64,000 nucleotides of DNA from Mesorhizobium sp. 1M-11 (GCF_001303895.1 NZ_LJSD01000011.1:620001-684000), one strand, 5' to 3'. Positions 44,472 to 53,769 are shown, counted from the first letter of the stretch. A program made the numbers and translations. Notes: generated by a model from the sequence alone, not told the origin.

Positions 44472-45320
44472 ATGGATATGATGAAGATGGCCGATCGCAC
44501 CTACTACGCGCCAAAAGGCGGACTGCCGCCACAGACCGATCTGATCACCGATCGCGCGGTGTTCACGGAAGCCTACGCGGTCATCCCCAAACGCGAGTTC
44601 AGCGATATCGTCACCTCCTACCTGCCGGGCTGGGACAAGACGCGATTGTGGATCATCGCCCGCCCGCTGTCGGGTTTCGCCGAGACCTTCTCGCAATACA
44701 TCATGGAAGTGCAGCCTGGTGGCGGCAGCGACAAACCTGAGCCAGATGCCGACGCGGAAGGCGTGCTTTTCGTGGTCGAAGGCGAGATCACCGTCACGCT
44801 CGCCGGCAAGAACCATGTGATGAAGCCGGGCGGCTACGCCTTCCTGCCGCCGTCGAGTGGTTGGACATTGCGCAACGACGGCAAGGCGACCGCGCGTTTC
44901 CACTGGATCCGCAAGGCCTACGAAAAAGCCGACGGCGTCGATATGCCCGAGCCGATCTTCACCAACGAAAACGACGTCGCTCCCAACCCGATGCCCGATA
45001 CCGAAGGGCGCTGGGCGACGACCCGTTTCGTCGATCCCCTGGACCTGCGCCACGATATGCATGTCACCATCGTGACTTTCGAGCCGGGCGGCATCATCCC
45101 CTTTCCCGAGACGCATGTGATGGAGCACGGGCTCTACGTGCTGGAAGGCAAGGCGGTTTACCGCCTCAACCAGGATTGGGTGGAGGTGCAAGCCGGCGAC
45201 TATATGTGGCTGCGCGCTTTCTGCCCACAGGCCTGCTACGCAGGCGGACCGGGCAAGTTCCGCTACCTGCTCTACAAGGACGTCAACCGCCACGCCAAAC
45301 TCGGCGGTTTCGGACGATAG
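44472..45320 (+). CDS. allE: (S)-ureidoglycine aminohydrolase
   Basis: A 282-residue bicupin that releases ammonia from S-ureidoglycine to form S-ureidoglycolate. The N-terminal region (LPPQTDLITDRAVFTEAYAVIPK), first cupin (ILFVVEGEITVTL-like segment) and metal-binding second cupin (FPETHVMEHGLYVLEGKAVY) are clear. It starts eight bases after the puuE-uraD stop. Its presence implies that allantoate is hydrolysed by an amidohydrolase (AllC) rather than by allantoicase, but no allC is in the window. Confidence 0.9.
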   Translation: MDMMKMADRTYYAPKGGLPPQTDLITDRAVFTEAYAVIPKREFSDIVTSYLPGWDKTRLWIIARPLSGFAETFSQYIMEVQPGGGSDKPEPDADAEGVLFVVEGEITVTLAGKNHVMKPGGYAFLPPSSGWTLRNDGKATARFHWIRKAYEKADGVDMPEPIFTNENDVAPNPMPDTEGRWATTRFVDPLDLRHDMHVTIVTFEPGGIIPFPETHVMEHGLYVLEGKAVYRLNQDWVEVQAGDYMWLRAFCPQACYAGGPGKFRYLLYKDVNRHAKLGGFGR

Positions 45321-45344
45321 CGATAGCAGGTTGGAGGGAACTCG

Positions 45345-45857
45345 ATGACCGGCAGAATCATCACCGCCAAGCCTCTGACGCGCGCCAATTTCGCCGAATT
45401 CGGCGAGGTCATCGACACCGAGACCGATGGCCACTACCCGATCAATGGCGGCAAGTGCGAGCGCTATCATGCGCTGGCACGCGCGGAAGCGATCGATCCG
45501 AACGGCCACGTGCTGATCAACCTCTTCAAGGGCACGCCTTACGAGTTCCCCCTGAAGCTATCGATGGTGGAGCGGCATCCGTTCGGCAGCCAGGCTTTCG
45601 TGCCGCTGTCGCCTCGCCCCTTCGTGGTCGTGGTTTGCCACGATGGGCCGGATGGCCCCGCCAAACCGCATGCCTTCATCACCAAGCCTGGTCAGGGCGT
45701 GAACTACCCGCGCAATCTGTGGCACGGCGTGCTTACCCCGATCGGCGAACCACAGGACTTCGTCGTCGTCGACCGCGGCGGCGACGGTTCCAACGTCGAG
45801 GAATTCCACTTCTCGCACCCATACGAAATCCGTTTGCCCGAAGGGTTCCAGCCATGA
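45345..45857 (+). CDS. allA: Ureidoglycolate lyase
   Basis: A 170-residue cupin-like lyase that splits S-ureidoglycolate into glyoxylate and urea. The start (ITAKPLTRANFAEFGEVIDTE), the GTPYEFPLKLSMVERHPFGSQ segment and the GVNYPRNLWHGVL metal/active-site region match AllA. GGAGGGAA precedes the ATG. Its last four bases (ATGA) overlap the start of the following deaminase gene. Confidence 0.92.
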   Translation: MTGRIITAKPLTRANFAEFGEVIDTETDGHYPINGGKCERYHALARAEAIDPNGHVLINLFKGTPYEFPLKLSMVERHPFGSQAFVPLSPRPFVVVVCHDGPDGPAKPHAFITKPGQGVNYPRNLWHGVLTPIGEPQDFVVVDRGGDGSNVEEFHFSHPYEIRLPEGFQP

Positions 45858-46447
45858 CCGACGTTTCGCTGATCGACCGACTGCTCGACGTCATCGAGCA
45901 CGACATCGTGCCGAAGACCGAAAGCGGCGTGGATGAAGGCAACAAGCTGTTCGGCGCCGCCATCCTGCGCAAGAGCGACCGCTCGCTGGTTCTGGCCGAA
46001 ACCAACAACGAAACCGAGAACCCGCTCTGGCACGGCGAAGTGCATTGCCTGAAGCGCTTCTACGAGATGCCCAAGGCCGAGCGTGTCGATACCAAGGATG
46101 CCATCTTTCTCGCCACGCACGAACCATGTTCGCTTTGCCTGTCGGCGATCACCTGGACCGGCTTCGACAATTTCTACTACCTGTTCAGCCATGAGGATTC
46201 TCGTGACAGCTTCGCCATCCCGCACGATCTGAAGATCCTCAAGGAGGTCTTCACGCTCGAGCCCGGCGGCTACAATGCCGAGAACGCCTACTGGAAAAGC
46301 TATTCACTGCGCCGCCTTGTGCGCGACTTGCCCGAGACGGAGCGCAATCGGCTGGAATCCCGCATCAAGACCATCGCCGACAAATACGACGCGCTTTCCG
46401 CCGACTATCAGGATGGCAAGGCCGACAACGACATCCCTCTGAATTAA
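45854..46447 (+). CDS. Nucleoside/cytidine deaminase-fold protein of unknown substrate
   Basis: A 197-residue zinc-hydrolase-fold protein. The deaminase signature is intact: HGE (WHGEVHCLKRF, zinc His and proton-shuttling Glu) and PCSLC (zinc Cys pair). Unlike TadA and guanine deaminases of about 150 residues it has a long helical C-terminal extension (about 130-197). It overlaps allA by ATGA and is followed by the operon terminator, so it is a real member of the purine operon. No canonical step is left for it between guanine and glyoxylate; it may deaminate adenine, a nucleoside, or a ureide-related compound. Confidence 0.8.
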   Translation: MTDVSLIDRLLDVIEHDIVPKTESGVDEGNKLFGAAILRKSDRSLVLAETNNETENPLWHGEVHCLKRFYEMPKAERVDTKDAIFLATHEPCSLCLSAITWTGFDNFYYLFSHEDSRDSFAIPHDLKILKEVFTLEPGGYNAENAYWKSYSLRRLVRDLPETERNRLESRIKTIADKYDALSADYQDGKADNDIPLN

Positions 46448-46487
46448 CCCCGGGTCCGCTCTTCGGGACTGCACGTCTATTCCGACC

Positions 46488-46542
46488 GTTGCAAACCGCA
46501 TTTCCACAGGCACACTGCGGTTTGCAACGGGGCACTCTTTTT
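46488..46542 (+). terminator. Terminator of the allantoin operon
   Basis: Perfect 13-base arms GTTGCAAACCGCA (46488-46500) and TGCGGTTTGCAAC (46516-46528) flank 15 bases, and a TTTTT run follows at 46538-46542. It separates the purine operon from the first binding-protein gene. Confidence 0.75.
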
Positions 46543-46568
46543 CAAAAGCCCCCACCAGAGCCCAGGGC

Positions 46569-46694
46569 CGACATGCCATATGCGGCAATCAATGTCGCAT
46601 CCGGCCTTGCGCCAAAGTTTCCCTTACGTCCATTCTCCTCCCGACAAGAACAAGAAATCGACCAGAGTGGTCGACCCAAGGAGTGAGGGAACCA
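46569..46694 (+). promoter_or_regulatory. Leader/promoter of binding-protein gene 1 (duplicated)
   Basis: The block beginning GACATGCCATATGCGGCA is almost identical to that at 48580-48620, with 37 of 40 bases shared at the left edge, and contains CGACAT (46569-46574) and ATGTCG (46592-46597) as an inverted repeat. TTGCGC with CATTCT forms a weak -35/-10 pair. It is likely the regulatory region copied along with the gene. Confidence 0.5.
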
Positions 46695-48284
46695 ATGTCG
46701 AATGAACTCGAATACCTCAGCCGTTGCATCGCCGCCGGCAGGCTGAATCGTCGCGATTTTCTCGGTCGCGCGGCAGCCCTTGGCGTCGGCGCAGCCTTCG
46801 CCAACACGCTGCTCGCAGATGCCGCGAAGGCTGAAGGCCCGGTCAAGGGCGGCGTGCTGAAAGCCGGCATGCAAGGGGGTGCCGCCACCGACAGTCTCGA
46901 CCCTGCCTTGTGGGCCAGCCAGGTCCCCTACACATTCGGCCGCTGCTGGGGCGAACAGATGCTGGAGGTGACACCCACGGGCGGCATCGAACCCAAGCTC
47001 GCCGAATCCTACGAGGCATCCGACGATGCCAAGACCTGGACCTTCAAGATCCGAAAGGGCGTCACCTTCCACAACGGCAAGGAGATGACGCCCGAGGATA
47101 TCGTGGCGACCCTGGAACGCCATGGTGACAAGAACTCGAAATCCGCTGCCCTCGCCTTCATCTCCGAGTTCGACAGCGTCAAGGCCGATGGCGGCAACGT
47201 CGTCATCAAGCTGAAGGAACCCAATGCCGACCTGCCCTATGTGGTGGCCGACTATCACCTGATGATCCAGCCCAATGGCGGCAAGGACAATCCGACCGCC
47301 GGCATCGGCACCGGCCCCTACAAGATGGTGACCAATGAACCGGGCGTACGTCATGTCGGCGCCCGCCACGAAGGCCATTGGGACAAGGCCCGGCGTGGCC
47401 ATGCCGACCAGGTCGAGATCATCGTCATCAACGATGCCACGGCACGCACCTCCGCGCTGCAGGGTGGCCAGGTGCATATGATCAACCGTGTCGAGCCGAA
47501 GATCGTTTCGCTCGTCAAACGCGTGCCGGGTGTCACCATCCGCAACGTCGCCGGCAAGGGCCATTACGTCTTCATCGCCCACTGCAACACGGCGCCCTTC
47601 GACAACAATGATCTCAGGCTGGCGCTGAAATACGCGATCGACCGCGAGGAGATGGTGCAGAAGATTCTCGGCGGCTATGGCACCGTCGGCAACGACATGC
47701 CCGTGAGCAAGGCCTATGCGCTGTTCTCCGACGATATCGAGCAGCGCAAATACGATCCCGACAAGGCACAATTCCACTTCAAGAAGTCAGGCCATTCCGG
47801 ACCGGTGCTGCTGCGTACCTCGGACGTCGCCTTCCCCGGCGCGGTCGATGCCGCCCAGCTCTACCAGCAGAGCGCCGCCAAGGCCGGCATCCAGATCGAG
47901 GTCAAACGCGAGCCCGGCGACGGCTACTGGTCCGAAGTCTGGAACAAGCAGCCCTTCTCCATGTCGTACTGGACAGGTCGCCCAACGCAGGACCAGGTCT
48001 ATTCCATCGCCTATCTCAAGAATGCGGAATGGAATGACACCCGCTTCTTCCGCGACGATTTCGACAAGCTTATCCTGCAGGCGCGTTCGGAACTGGATTC
48101 GGCCAAGCGCAAGACGCTCTATCGGCAGGCCGGCGTCATGCAGCGTGACGAGGGCGGTGTCATCGTACCGATGTTCAACGACTATATCGACGCAACCAGC
48201 GCCAATGTCGGAGGCTGGGTGGACGACGTGAACAGCGAATTGATGAACGGCCATGCGCTGACCAAGTGCTGGCTGCTGGCATGA
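46695..48284 (+). CDS. ABC transporter substrate-binding protein 1 (SBP family 5)
   Basis: A 529-residue periplasmic binding protein of the peptide/nickel family with a twin-arginine signal (NRRDFLGRAAALGVGAAF). SBP_bac_5 landmarks are FKIRKGVTFHNGKEMTPEDI and the INRVEPK segment. The ATG at 46695 is preferred over an in-frame GTG at 46683. It is one of three paralogues of identical length around a single permease set; this one is the most diverged in the body (CNTAPFDNNDLRLALKYAIDREEM). Ligand unknown; its position beside purine genes hints at a purine or ureide. Confidence 0.88.
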   Translation: MSNELEYLSRCIAAGRLNRRDFLGRAAALGVGAAFANTLLADAAKAEGPVKGGVLKAGMQGGAATDSLDPALWASQVPYTFGRCWGEQMLEVTPTGGIEPKLAESYEASDDAKTWTFKIRKGVTFHNGKEMTPEDIVATLERHGDKNSKSAALAFISEFDSVKADGGNVVIKLKEPNADLPYVVADYHLMIQPNGGKDNPTAGIGTGPYKMVTNEPGVRHVGARHEGHWDKARRGHADQVEIIVINDATARTSALQGGQVHMINRVEPKIVSLVKRVPGVTIRNVAGKGHYVFIAHCNTAPFDNNDLRLALKYAIDREEMVQKILGGYGTVGNDMPVSKAYALFSDDIEQRKYDPDKAQFHFKKSGHSGPVLLRTSDVAFPGAVDAAQLYQQSAAKAGIQIEVKREPGDGYWSEVWNKQPFSMSYWTGRPTQDQVYSIAYLKNAEWNDTRFFRDDFDKLILQARSELDSAKRKTLYRQAGVMQRDEGGVIVPMFNDYIDATSANVGGWVDDVNSELMNGHALTKCWLLA

Positions 48285-48705
48285 TCATGCTCGGCCGAGC
48301 GTGAAGGGGGCGCTGGAGAACGGGAGAAGCTTCAGGCCGACGCGGGGCGTGTCGATTGCATCCATGGGTTGCGAAGCGCTCGGCATGCCTGCGCGACACG
48401 GTGTCGCAAACAGAATAGCCTAACGGTGGCCACTCAAAACTTGGCCGCCCGCAGGCCTGCAAACCGTGTTGCGCTTCCAGGAAACCACATTTTTACCGGG
48501 AGAAGGCGGGTTTCCGGGGTAATCTGGTCGCTGTTTTCAAAAGCACCCAAAACCGTACACGCACGGACAGCTCAAAAGCGACATGCCATATGCGGCAGTC
48601 GATGTCGCATCCGGTCTTGGCTAAAGTTTCCCTTACGTTCATTATTCTCCTGACAAAAACAAGAAATCGGCCAAAATGGCCGAGCCAAAAGAGTGAGGAA
48701 CAAGA
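48285..48705 (+). promoter_or_regulatory. 421-base intergenic region with duplicated leader
   Basis: No gene is supported. GCGACACGGTGTCGC (48393-48407) is a perfect palindrome with a central G. From about 48535 (TTTTCAAAAGC) onward the region is homologous to the leader of binding-protein gene 1, including GCGACAT (48578-48584) paired with ATGTCGC (48602-48608) and a TTGGCT-17-CATTAT promoter candidate (48618-48646 area). Confidence 0.5.
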
Positions 48706-50295
48706 ATGTCGAACGAACTCGAATACCTCAGCCGTCGCGTTGCCGCCGGCAAGCTGAACCGCCGCGATTTTCTCGGCCGTGCGGCAGCTCTCGGCGTTAG
48801 CGCGGCCTTCGCCAACACGCTGCTTGCGGGCGCAGCGAAGGCGGAAGGCCCAGTCAAAGGCGGCGTGCTGAAAGCCGGCCTGCAAGGCGGCGAATCCTCC
48901 AACGTGCTCGACCCGGCGCTGAACCTCAGCCAGGTGAACTTCAACTTCGGCAAGTGCTGGGGCGAGATGCTGGTCGAACTGAACCCCGACGGCACCCTCG
49001 AGAACCGCATCGCCGAGTCGGTCGGGTCATCCGATGACGCCAAGACCTGGACGATGAAGATTCGCAAGGGCATCGAGTTCCACAACGGCAAGACCGTTTC
49101 GCCTCAGGACGTTGTCGCCACGCTCGAACGCCACAGCGACGCAAAGTCGAAATCGGCCGCGCTCGGCATCCTGCAGGGCATCGACAAGATGGCGGTGAAC
49201 GGCGACGAGGTCGTCATCACCCTCAAGGATCCGAATGCCGATTTCCCCTATCTGATGGCCGACTATCATCTCGTCATCCAGCCGAACGGCGGCAAGGATG
49301 ATCCGAATGCCGGCATCAGCGCCGGCCCCTACAAGGTGACGGTCAACGAACCGGGCGTGCGGTACGGCGGCGAAAAATTCGCCAATTACTGGCAGGGCGA
49401 CAAGATCGGCCATGCCGCCCAGGTCGAGATCATCGTCATCAACGATGCGACAGCGCGCACCGCCGCACTCCAGGGTGGCCAGGTCAACATGATCAACCGC
49501 GTCGAGCCGAAGATCGTAGACCTCGTCAAGCGCGTCCCAGGCGTCACCATCCAGGCGGTCTCGGGCAAGGGCTTCTACCCGTTCAACATGTTCTGCGATA
49601 CCGCCCCCTTTGACAGCAACGACCTCAGGATGGCGCTCAAGCTCGCCATGGACCGCGACGAGATGCTGGAGAAGATCCTTCGCGGCTACGGCAAGGTCGG
49701 CAACGACATCCCGGTCAACGAAGCCTATCCGCTGTTTCCCACCGACCTCGAGCAGCGCAAGTTCGATCCTGAGAAGGCGGCCGAATTCTACAAGAAGTCA
49801 GGCCATTCCGGCTCCATCCTGCTGAGAACCTCGGACGTCGCCTTCCCCGGCGCAGTGGACGCTGCCCAGCTCTACCAGCAGAGCTGCGCCAAGGCCGGCA
49901 TCAAGATCGAGATCAAGCGCGAGCCGGGCGACGGCTACTGGTCGGAAGTATGGAACAAGCAGCCATTCTCGCTCTCCTACTGGGGCGGGCGGCCGACACA
50001 GGACCAGATGTACTCCACCGCCTACATTTCCAGCGCGGACTGGAATGACACGCGCTTCAAGCGGCCGGAATTCGACAAGATGGTGCTGGCCGCACGTGGC
50101 GAGCTCGAACAGGACAAGCGCAAGAAGATGTACGGCGACATCGCCATGGTGATGCGCGACGAGGGCGGCCTGATCGTTCCGTTCTTCAACCAGTACATCG
50201 ACGCATCCGGCAAGGGCGTGGAGGGTTGGGTAAGCAACCCGGCGCAGGAGATGTGCGGCGGCTACGCCCTGTCGATCTGCTGGCTGGCGGCCTGA
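48706..50295 (+). CDS. ABC transporter substrate-binding protein 2 (SBP family 5)
   Basis: A 529-residue Tat-exported paralogue directly upstream of the permease genes. Its first ~55 residues and its leader match protein 1 (SNELEYLSR, NRRDFLGRAAALGV, KAEGPVKGGVLKAG), while the body is much closer to protein 3 (FPYLMADYHLVIQPNGGKDD, AKAGIKIEIKREPGDGYW), so the gene looks mosaic. It probably delivers the main ligand to this importer. A hairpin overlaps its stop codon. Confidence 0.88.
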   Translation: MSNELEYLSRRVAAGKLNRRDFLGRAAALGVSAAFANTLLAGAAKAEGPVKGGVLKAGLQGGESSNVLDPALNLSQVNFNFGKCWGEMLVELNPDGTLENRIAESVGSSDDAKTWTMKIRKGIEFHNGKTVSPQDVVATLERHSDAKSKSAALGILQGIDKMAVNGDEVVITLKDPNADFPYLMADYHLVIQPNGGKDDPNAGISAGPYKVTVNEPGVRYGGEKFANYWQGDKIGHAAQVEIIVINDATARTAALQGGQVNMINRVEPKIVDLVKRVPGVTIQAVSGKGFYPFNMFCDTAPFDSNDLRMALKLAMDRDEMLEKILRGYGKVGNDIPVNEAYPLFPTDLEQRKFDPEKAAEFYKKSGHSGSILLRTSDVAFPGAVDAAQLYQQSCAKAGIKIEIKREPGDGYWSEVWNKQPFSLSYWGGRPTQDQMYSTAYISSADWNDTRFKRPEFDKMVLAARGELEQDKRKKMYGDIAMVMRDEGGLIVPFFNQYIDASGKGVEGWVSNPAQEMCGGYALSICWLAA

Positions 50296-50306
50296 TCCAG
50301 GCCGCC
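50286..50306 (+). promoter_or_regulatory. Stem-loop at the SBP/permease junction
   Basis: GGCGGCCTG ATC CAGGCCGCC has perfect 9-base arms, spans the stop codon of the binding-protein gene and ends two bases before the GTG of the permease. Such hairpins commonly protect upstream mRNA and lower permease translation. Confidence 0.6.
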
Positions 50307-50308
50307 CG

Positions 50309-51268
50309 GTGAGCTCGCCCATCCTGAAACTGATCGCCCAACGCATCGCGTTGGGCCTTCTGCTCCTGTTCGCCGTCTCCGTGCTGATCTTCGTCGGCAC
50401 GCAGATCCTTCCTGGGGACGTTGCCCAGTCCATTCTCGGCCAGTCGGCGACGGCAGAGTCGCTCGCCAATCTGCGCGAGGCACTTGGCCTCAACGATCCC
50501 GCCTATATCCGCTACTTCAAGTGGCTGGGCGGCATTTTGACCGGCAATCTCGGCACGGCGCTGTCGTCGGGCCAGGACATCGCCTCCGCCATCGGCGGCC
50601 GGTTGTGGAACACGCTTTTCCTCGCCTTCTGGGCTGCCGTCGTCTCGGTGCCGCTGGCGATCGGCCTCGGCCTGCTCGCCGTACGTTATCGCAACGGCTT
50701 CGTCGACAAGCTGATCTCGGGGCTGGCGCTGGCTTCCACGTCGCTGCCGGAATTCTTCATCGGCTATCTGCTCGTCTATTTCTTCGCCGTTCAGTGGCAG
50801 ATCTTCCCGGGCATCTCGACGGTCTATGACGGCATGCCGTTCCTGGAACGCATGAAGGCGATCGCGTTGCCGGCCACCGCGCTGACGCTGGTCGTGCTGG
50901 CGCACATGATGCGCATGACGCGCGCGGCGATCCTCAACGTTATGCAGTCGGCCTACATCGAGACGGCCGAGCTCAAGGGCTTGTCGCCCTTCGAGATCAT
51001 CCGCAAGCACGCTTTCCCCAATGCGATCGCGCCGGTGGTCAATGTGGTGATGCTGAACCTCGCCTATCTGATCGTGGGCGTCGTCGTGGTCGAAGTCATC
51101 TTCGTCTATCCGGGCATGGGACAATATCTGGTCGACCATGTCGCCAAGCGCGACGTACCTGTGGTGCAAGCTGTCGGCCTGATCTTCGCCGCCGTCTACA
51201 TCACCTTGAACATAATCGCGGACATTGCCGCGATCCTCGCCAATCCGCGTCTGCGGCATCCGAAGTGA
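50309..51268 (+). CDS. ABC transporter permease (DppB-type)
   Basis: A 319-residue inner-membrane permease with about six segments and the BPD_transp_1 EAA loop (ETAELKGLSPFEIIRKHAFPNAIAPV). The N-terminal helix and the cytochrome-like DppB layout (FVGTQILPGDVAQSILG) are typical. The start is GTG 50309. It is followed by the second permease after seven bases. Confidence 0.9.
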   Translation: MSSPILKLIAQRIALGLLLLFAVSVLIFVGTQILPGDVAQSILGQSATAESLANLREALGLNDPAYIRYFKWLGGILTGNLGTALSSGQDIASAIGGRLWNTLFLAFWAAVVSVPLAIGLGLLAVRYRNGFVDKLISGLALASTSLPEFFIGYLLVYFFAVQWQIFPGISTVYDGMPFLERMKAIALPATALTLVVLAHMMRMTRAAILNVMQSAYIETAELKGLSPFEIIRKHAFPNAIAPVVNVVMLNLAYLIVGVVVVEVIFVYPGMGQYLVDHVAKRDVPVVQAVGLIFAAVYITLNIIADIAAILANPRLRHPK

Positions 51269-51275
51269 GGGCGGC

Positions 51276-52097
51276 ATGAGACAGATTCCCTTCACTGCCT
51301 GGATCGGCCTGATCCTCACCGGACTGTTCCTGATCTGCGCGATCTTCGCGCCCTGGATCGCGCCCTACGGCAATGGCGAGATCGTCGGCGACGTCTGGGC
51401 ACCGATGTCTTCGGCCAATGTGCTGGGCACCGACAATCTCGGCCGTGATCTGCTTTCGCGCATGATCTACGGGGCCCGCATCACCATCTTCATCGCGGTG
51501 CTGGCGACCGCACTCGCCTTCTGCCTAGGCTCCATCCTCGGTTTCACGGCGGCAACGGTCGGAGGCAAATTCGACATGCTGCTGTCGCGCTTCGTCGATC
51601 TTTTGATGGCGATCCCGACGCTGATCTTCGCATTGGTGGTTTTGTCGGTGCTGCCCACCACGGTGGTGACGCTGATCCTGGTGATGGGCATTCTCGATGC
51701 CACCCGCGTCTATCGCCTGTCGCGCGCGGTCGCGGTCGATATCAACGTCATGGATTTCGTCGAAGCCGCCAAACTGCGCGGCGAAGGCATGGGCTGGATC
51801 ATCTTCCGCGAAATCCTGCCCAACGCACTCTCGCCGCTGGTTTCGGAACTCGGCCTGCGCTTCATCTATGCGGTGCTGTTCCTGTCGGCGCTGTCCTTCC
51901 TCGGTCTCGGCGTACAACCGCCGGACGCCGATTGGGGCGGCATGGTGAAAGAAAACAAGGACGGCATCGTCTTCGGCATCCCGGCAGCCCTCATCCCGGC
52001 GGGGGCGATCGCCTTGCTCGCTATTTCGGTCAACCTCGTTGCCGACTGGGTGCTGAACCGCACCTCGGACCTGAAGGGAGGACGCGGCAATGGCTAA
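51276..52097 (+). CDS. ABC transporter permease (DppC-type)
   Basis: A 273-residue permease with the DppC N-terminus (PWIAPYGNGEIVGDVW, LGTDNLGRDLLSRMIYGAR) and EAA loop (DFVEAAKLRGEGMGWIIFREILPNALSPLV). The ATG at 51276 is preceded by GAGGGCGGC. It overlaps the ATPase start by eight bases, indicating coupled translation. Confidence 0.9.
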   Translation: MRQIPFTAWIGLILTGLFLICAIFAPWIAPYGNGEIVGDVWAPMSSANVLGTDNLGRDLLSRMIYGARITIFIAVLATALAFCLGSILGFTAATVGGKFDMLLSRFVDLLMAIPTLIFALVVLSVLPTTVVTLILVMGILDATRVYRLSRAVAVDINVMDFVEAAKLRGEGMGWIIFREILPNALSPLVSELGLRFIYAVLFLSALSFLGLGVQPPDADWGGMVKENKDGIVFGIPAALIPAGAIALLAISVNLVADWVLNRTSDLKGGRGNG

Positions 52098-53754
52098 GGC
52101 ACAGGCGGCAACGCACAAGCCGGAAATGCTGCTCGATATCCGCGACCTCAGGATCGAGGCGCGGGTGTATCCGCCCGATGAGGCGCCCAAGACGATAACG
52201 CTTGTGCATGATGTCTCGTTGACGCTGAAACGCGGCAAGGTGCTGGGTCTCATCGGCGAATCCGGTGCCGGCAAGTCGACCATCGGCCTGTCCTCGATGG
52301 CCTTTGGCCGCGGCGGCGTGAAGATCAGCGGCGGCCAGGTTCTGCTCAACGGCCGTGATATCCTGACACTTGGTCCGGCGGGCGTGCGCAAGGTGCGCGG
52401 TCGCGAGGTGTGCTATGTGGCGCAGTCGGCCGCTGCGGCCTTCAATCCCGCACACAAGCTGATGGATCAGGTGGTGGAAGCTGCCTTGCTGCATGGCATT
52501 GCCACGCGCGCCGAGGCGGAAAAACGCGCCGTCGCACTGTTCAAGAAGCTCAGCCTGCCCAATCCCGAAACCATCGGCAACCGCTATCCGCATCAGGTCT
52601 CGGGTGGCCAGCTGCAACGTGTGATGACGGCGACGGCATTGTGCTCGGAGCCCGACCTGATCGTCTTCGATGAGCCGACGACGGCGCTGGACGTGACCAC
52701 CCAGATCGACGTTCTGGCTGCAATCAAGGACGCCATCCGCGATACCCATGTCGCGGCGCTCTACATCAGCCATGACCTTGCCGTGGTTGCACAGGTGGCC
52801 GACGAAATCGTAGTGCTGCGTAACGGCCGGCTGGTCGAGCGCGGCGACACGCATCAGATCATCAAGCTGCCGCAGCAGGACTACACCCGTGCGCTGGTCG
52901 CGGTACACGAGATCGACCACACCGAAAAACAGCCGAGCCCTTCACCGATGCTGTCGGTGAAGAACGTGACCGCCGCCTATGGCGGCGGCGTCGTCAAAGT
53001 GCTGAAGAATGTCTCGGTCGATCTGCATCCCGGCCAGACACTGGCAGTGGTCGGCGAATCCGGTTCCGGCAAGTCGACGCTGGCCCGCGCCATCACCGGT
53101 CTTCTGCCGCCGGAGCAAGGGTCGATCAGCTTCGATGGCCGCACTCTTTCCAACCGGCTTGCCGACAGGCCAAAGGAAGATCTGCGCCAATTGCAGATGA
53201 TCTACCAGATGGCCGACGTGGCCATGAACCCGCGCCAGACCGTGCGCACCATCATCGGCCGGCCGCTCGAGTTCTATTTCGGCATGCGCGGCAAGGAGCG
53301 CGATCAGCGTGTTGCCGAACTGCTCGACAAGATCGAGATGGGCACTGGCTTCGCCGATCGCTATCCGGCCGAACTTTCCGGCGGCCAGAAGCAGCGCGTC
53401 TGCATTGCCCGTTCGTTGGCGGCGAAACCGAAGCTGATCATCTGCGACGAAGTCACGTCCGCGCTCGACCCGCTGGTGGCCAACGGCATCCTGAAACTGC
53501 TGCTCGACCTGCAGCAGGAAGAAAAGGTGGCTTACCTCTTCATCACGCATGACCTTGCCACGGTGAAATCGATCGCAGACGCGATCGCGGTCATGTACCG
53601 CGGCGAGGTGGTGCGCTATGGGCCGAAGAGCCAGGTGCTGGAACCTCCCTTCGATGCCTACACCGATCTGCTGCTCTCGTCCGTGCCGGAGATGGAACAG
53701 GGCTGGCTGGAAACTGCTATCCAGGGCCGGCGCATGGAGAGCGCTGGAAATTAA
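52090..53754 (+). CDS. Fused dual ABC ATPase (DppD-DppF type)
   Basis: A 554-residue fusion of two ATPase domains. First half: Walker A GESGAGKST, signature SGGQLQR and Walker B DLIVFDEPTT. Second half: Walker A GESGSGKST, signature SGGQKQR and KLIICDEVTS. It energises the permease pair, replacing separate D and F subunits. Both halves look catalytically complete. Confidence 0.92.
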   Translation: MAKAQAATHKPEMLLDIRDLRIEARVYPPDEAPKTITLVHDVSLTLKRGKVLGLIGESGAGKSTIGLSSMAFGRGGVKISGGQVLLNGRDILTLGPAGVRKVRGREVCYVAQSAAAAFNPAHKLMDQVVEAALLHGIATRAEAEKRAVALFKKLSLPNPETIGNRYPHQVSGGQLQRVMTATALCSEPDLIVFDEPTTALDVTTQIDVLAAIKDAIRDTHVAALYISHDLAVVAQVADEIVVLRNGRLVERGDTHQIIKLPQQDYTRALVAVHEIDHTEKQPSPSPMLSVKNVTAAYGGGVVKVLKNVSVDLHPGQTLAVVGESGSGKSTLARAITGLLPPEQGSISFDGRTLSNRLADRPKEDLRQLQMIYQMADVAMNPRQTVRTIIGRPLEFYFGMRGKERDQRVAELLDKIEMGTGFADRYPAELSGGQKQRVCIARSLAAKPKLIICDEVTSALDPLVANGILKLLLDLQQEEKVAYLFITHDLATVKSIADAIAVMYRGEVVRYGPKSQVLEPPFDAYTDLLLSSVPEMEQGWLETAIQGRRMESAGN

Positions 53755-53769
53755 GGGTAGGTTGTCATC

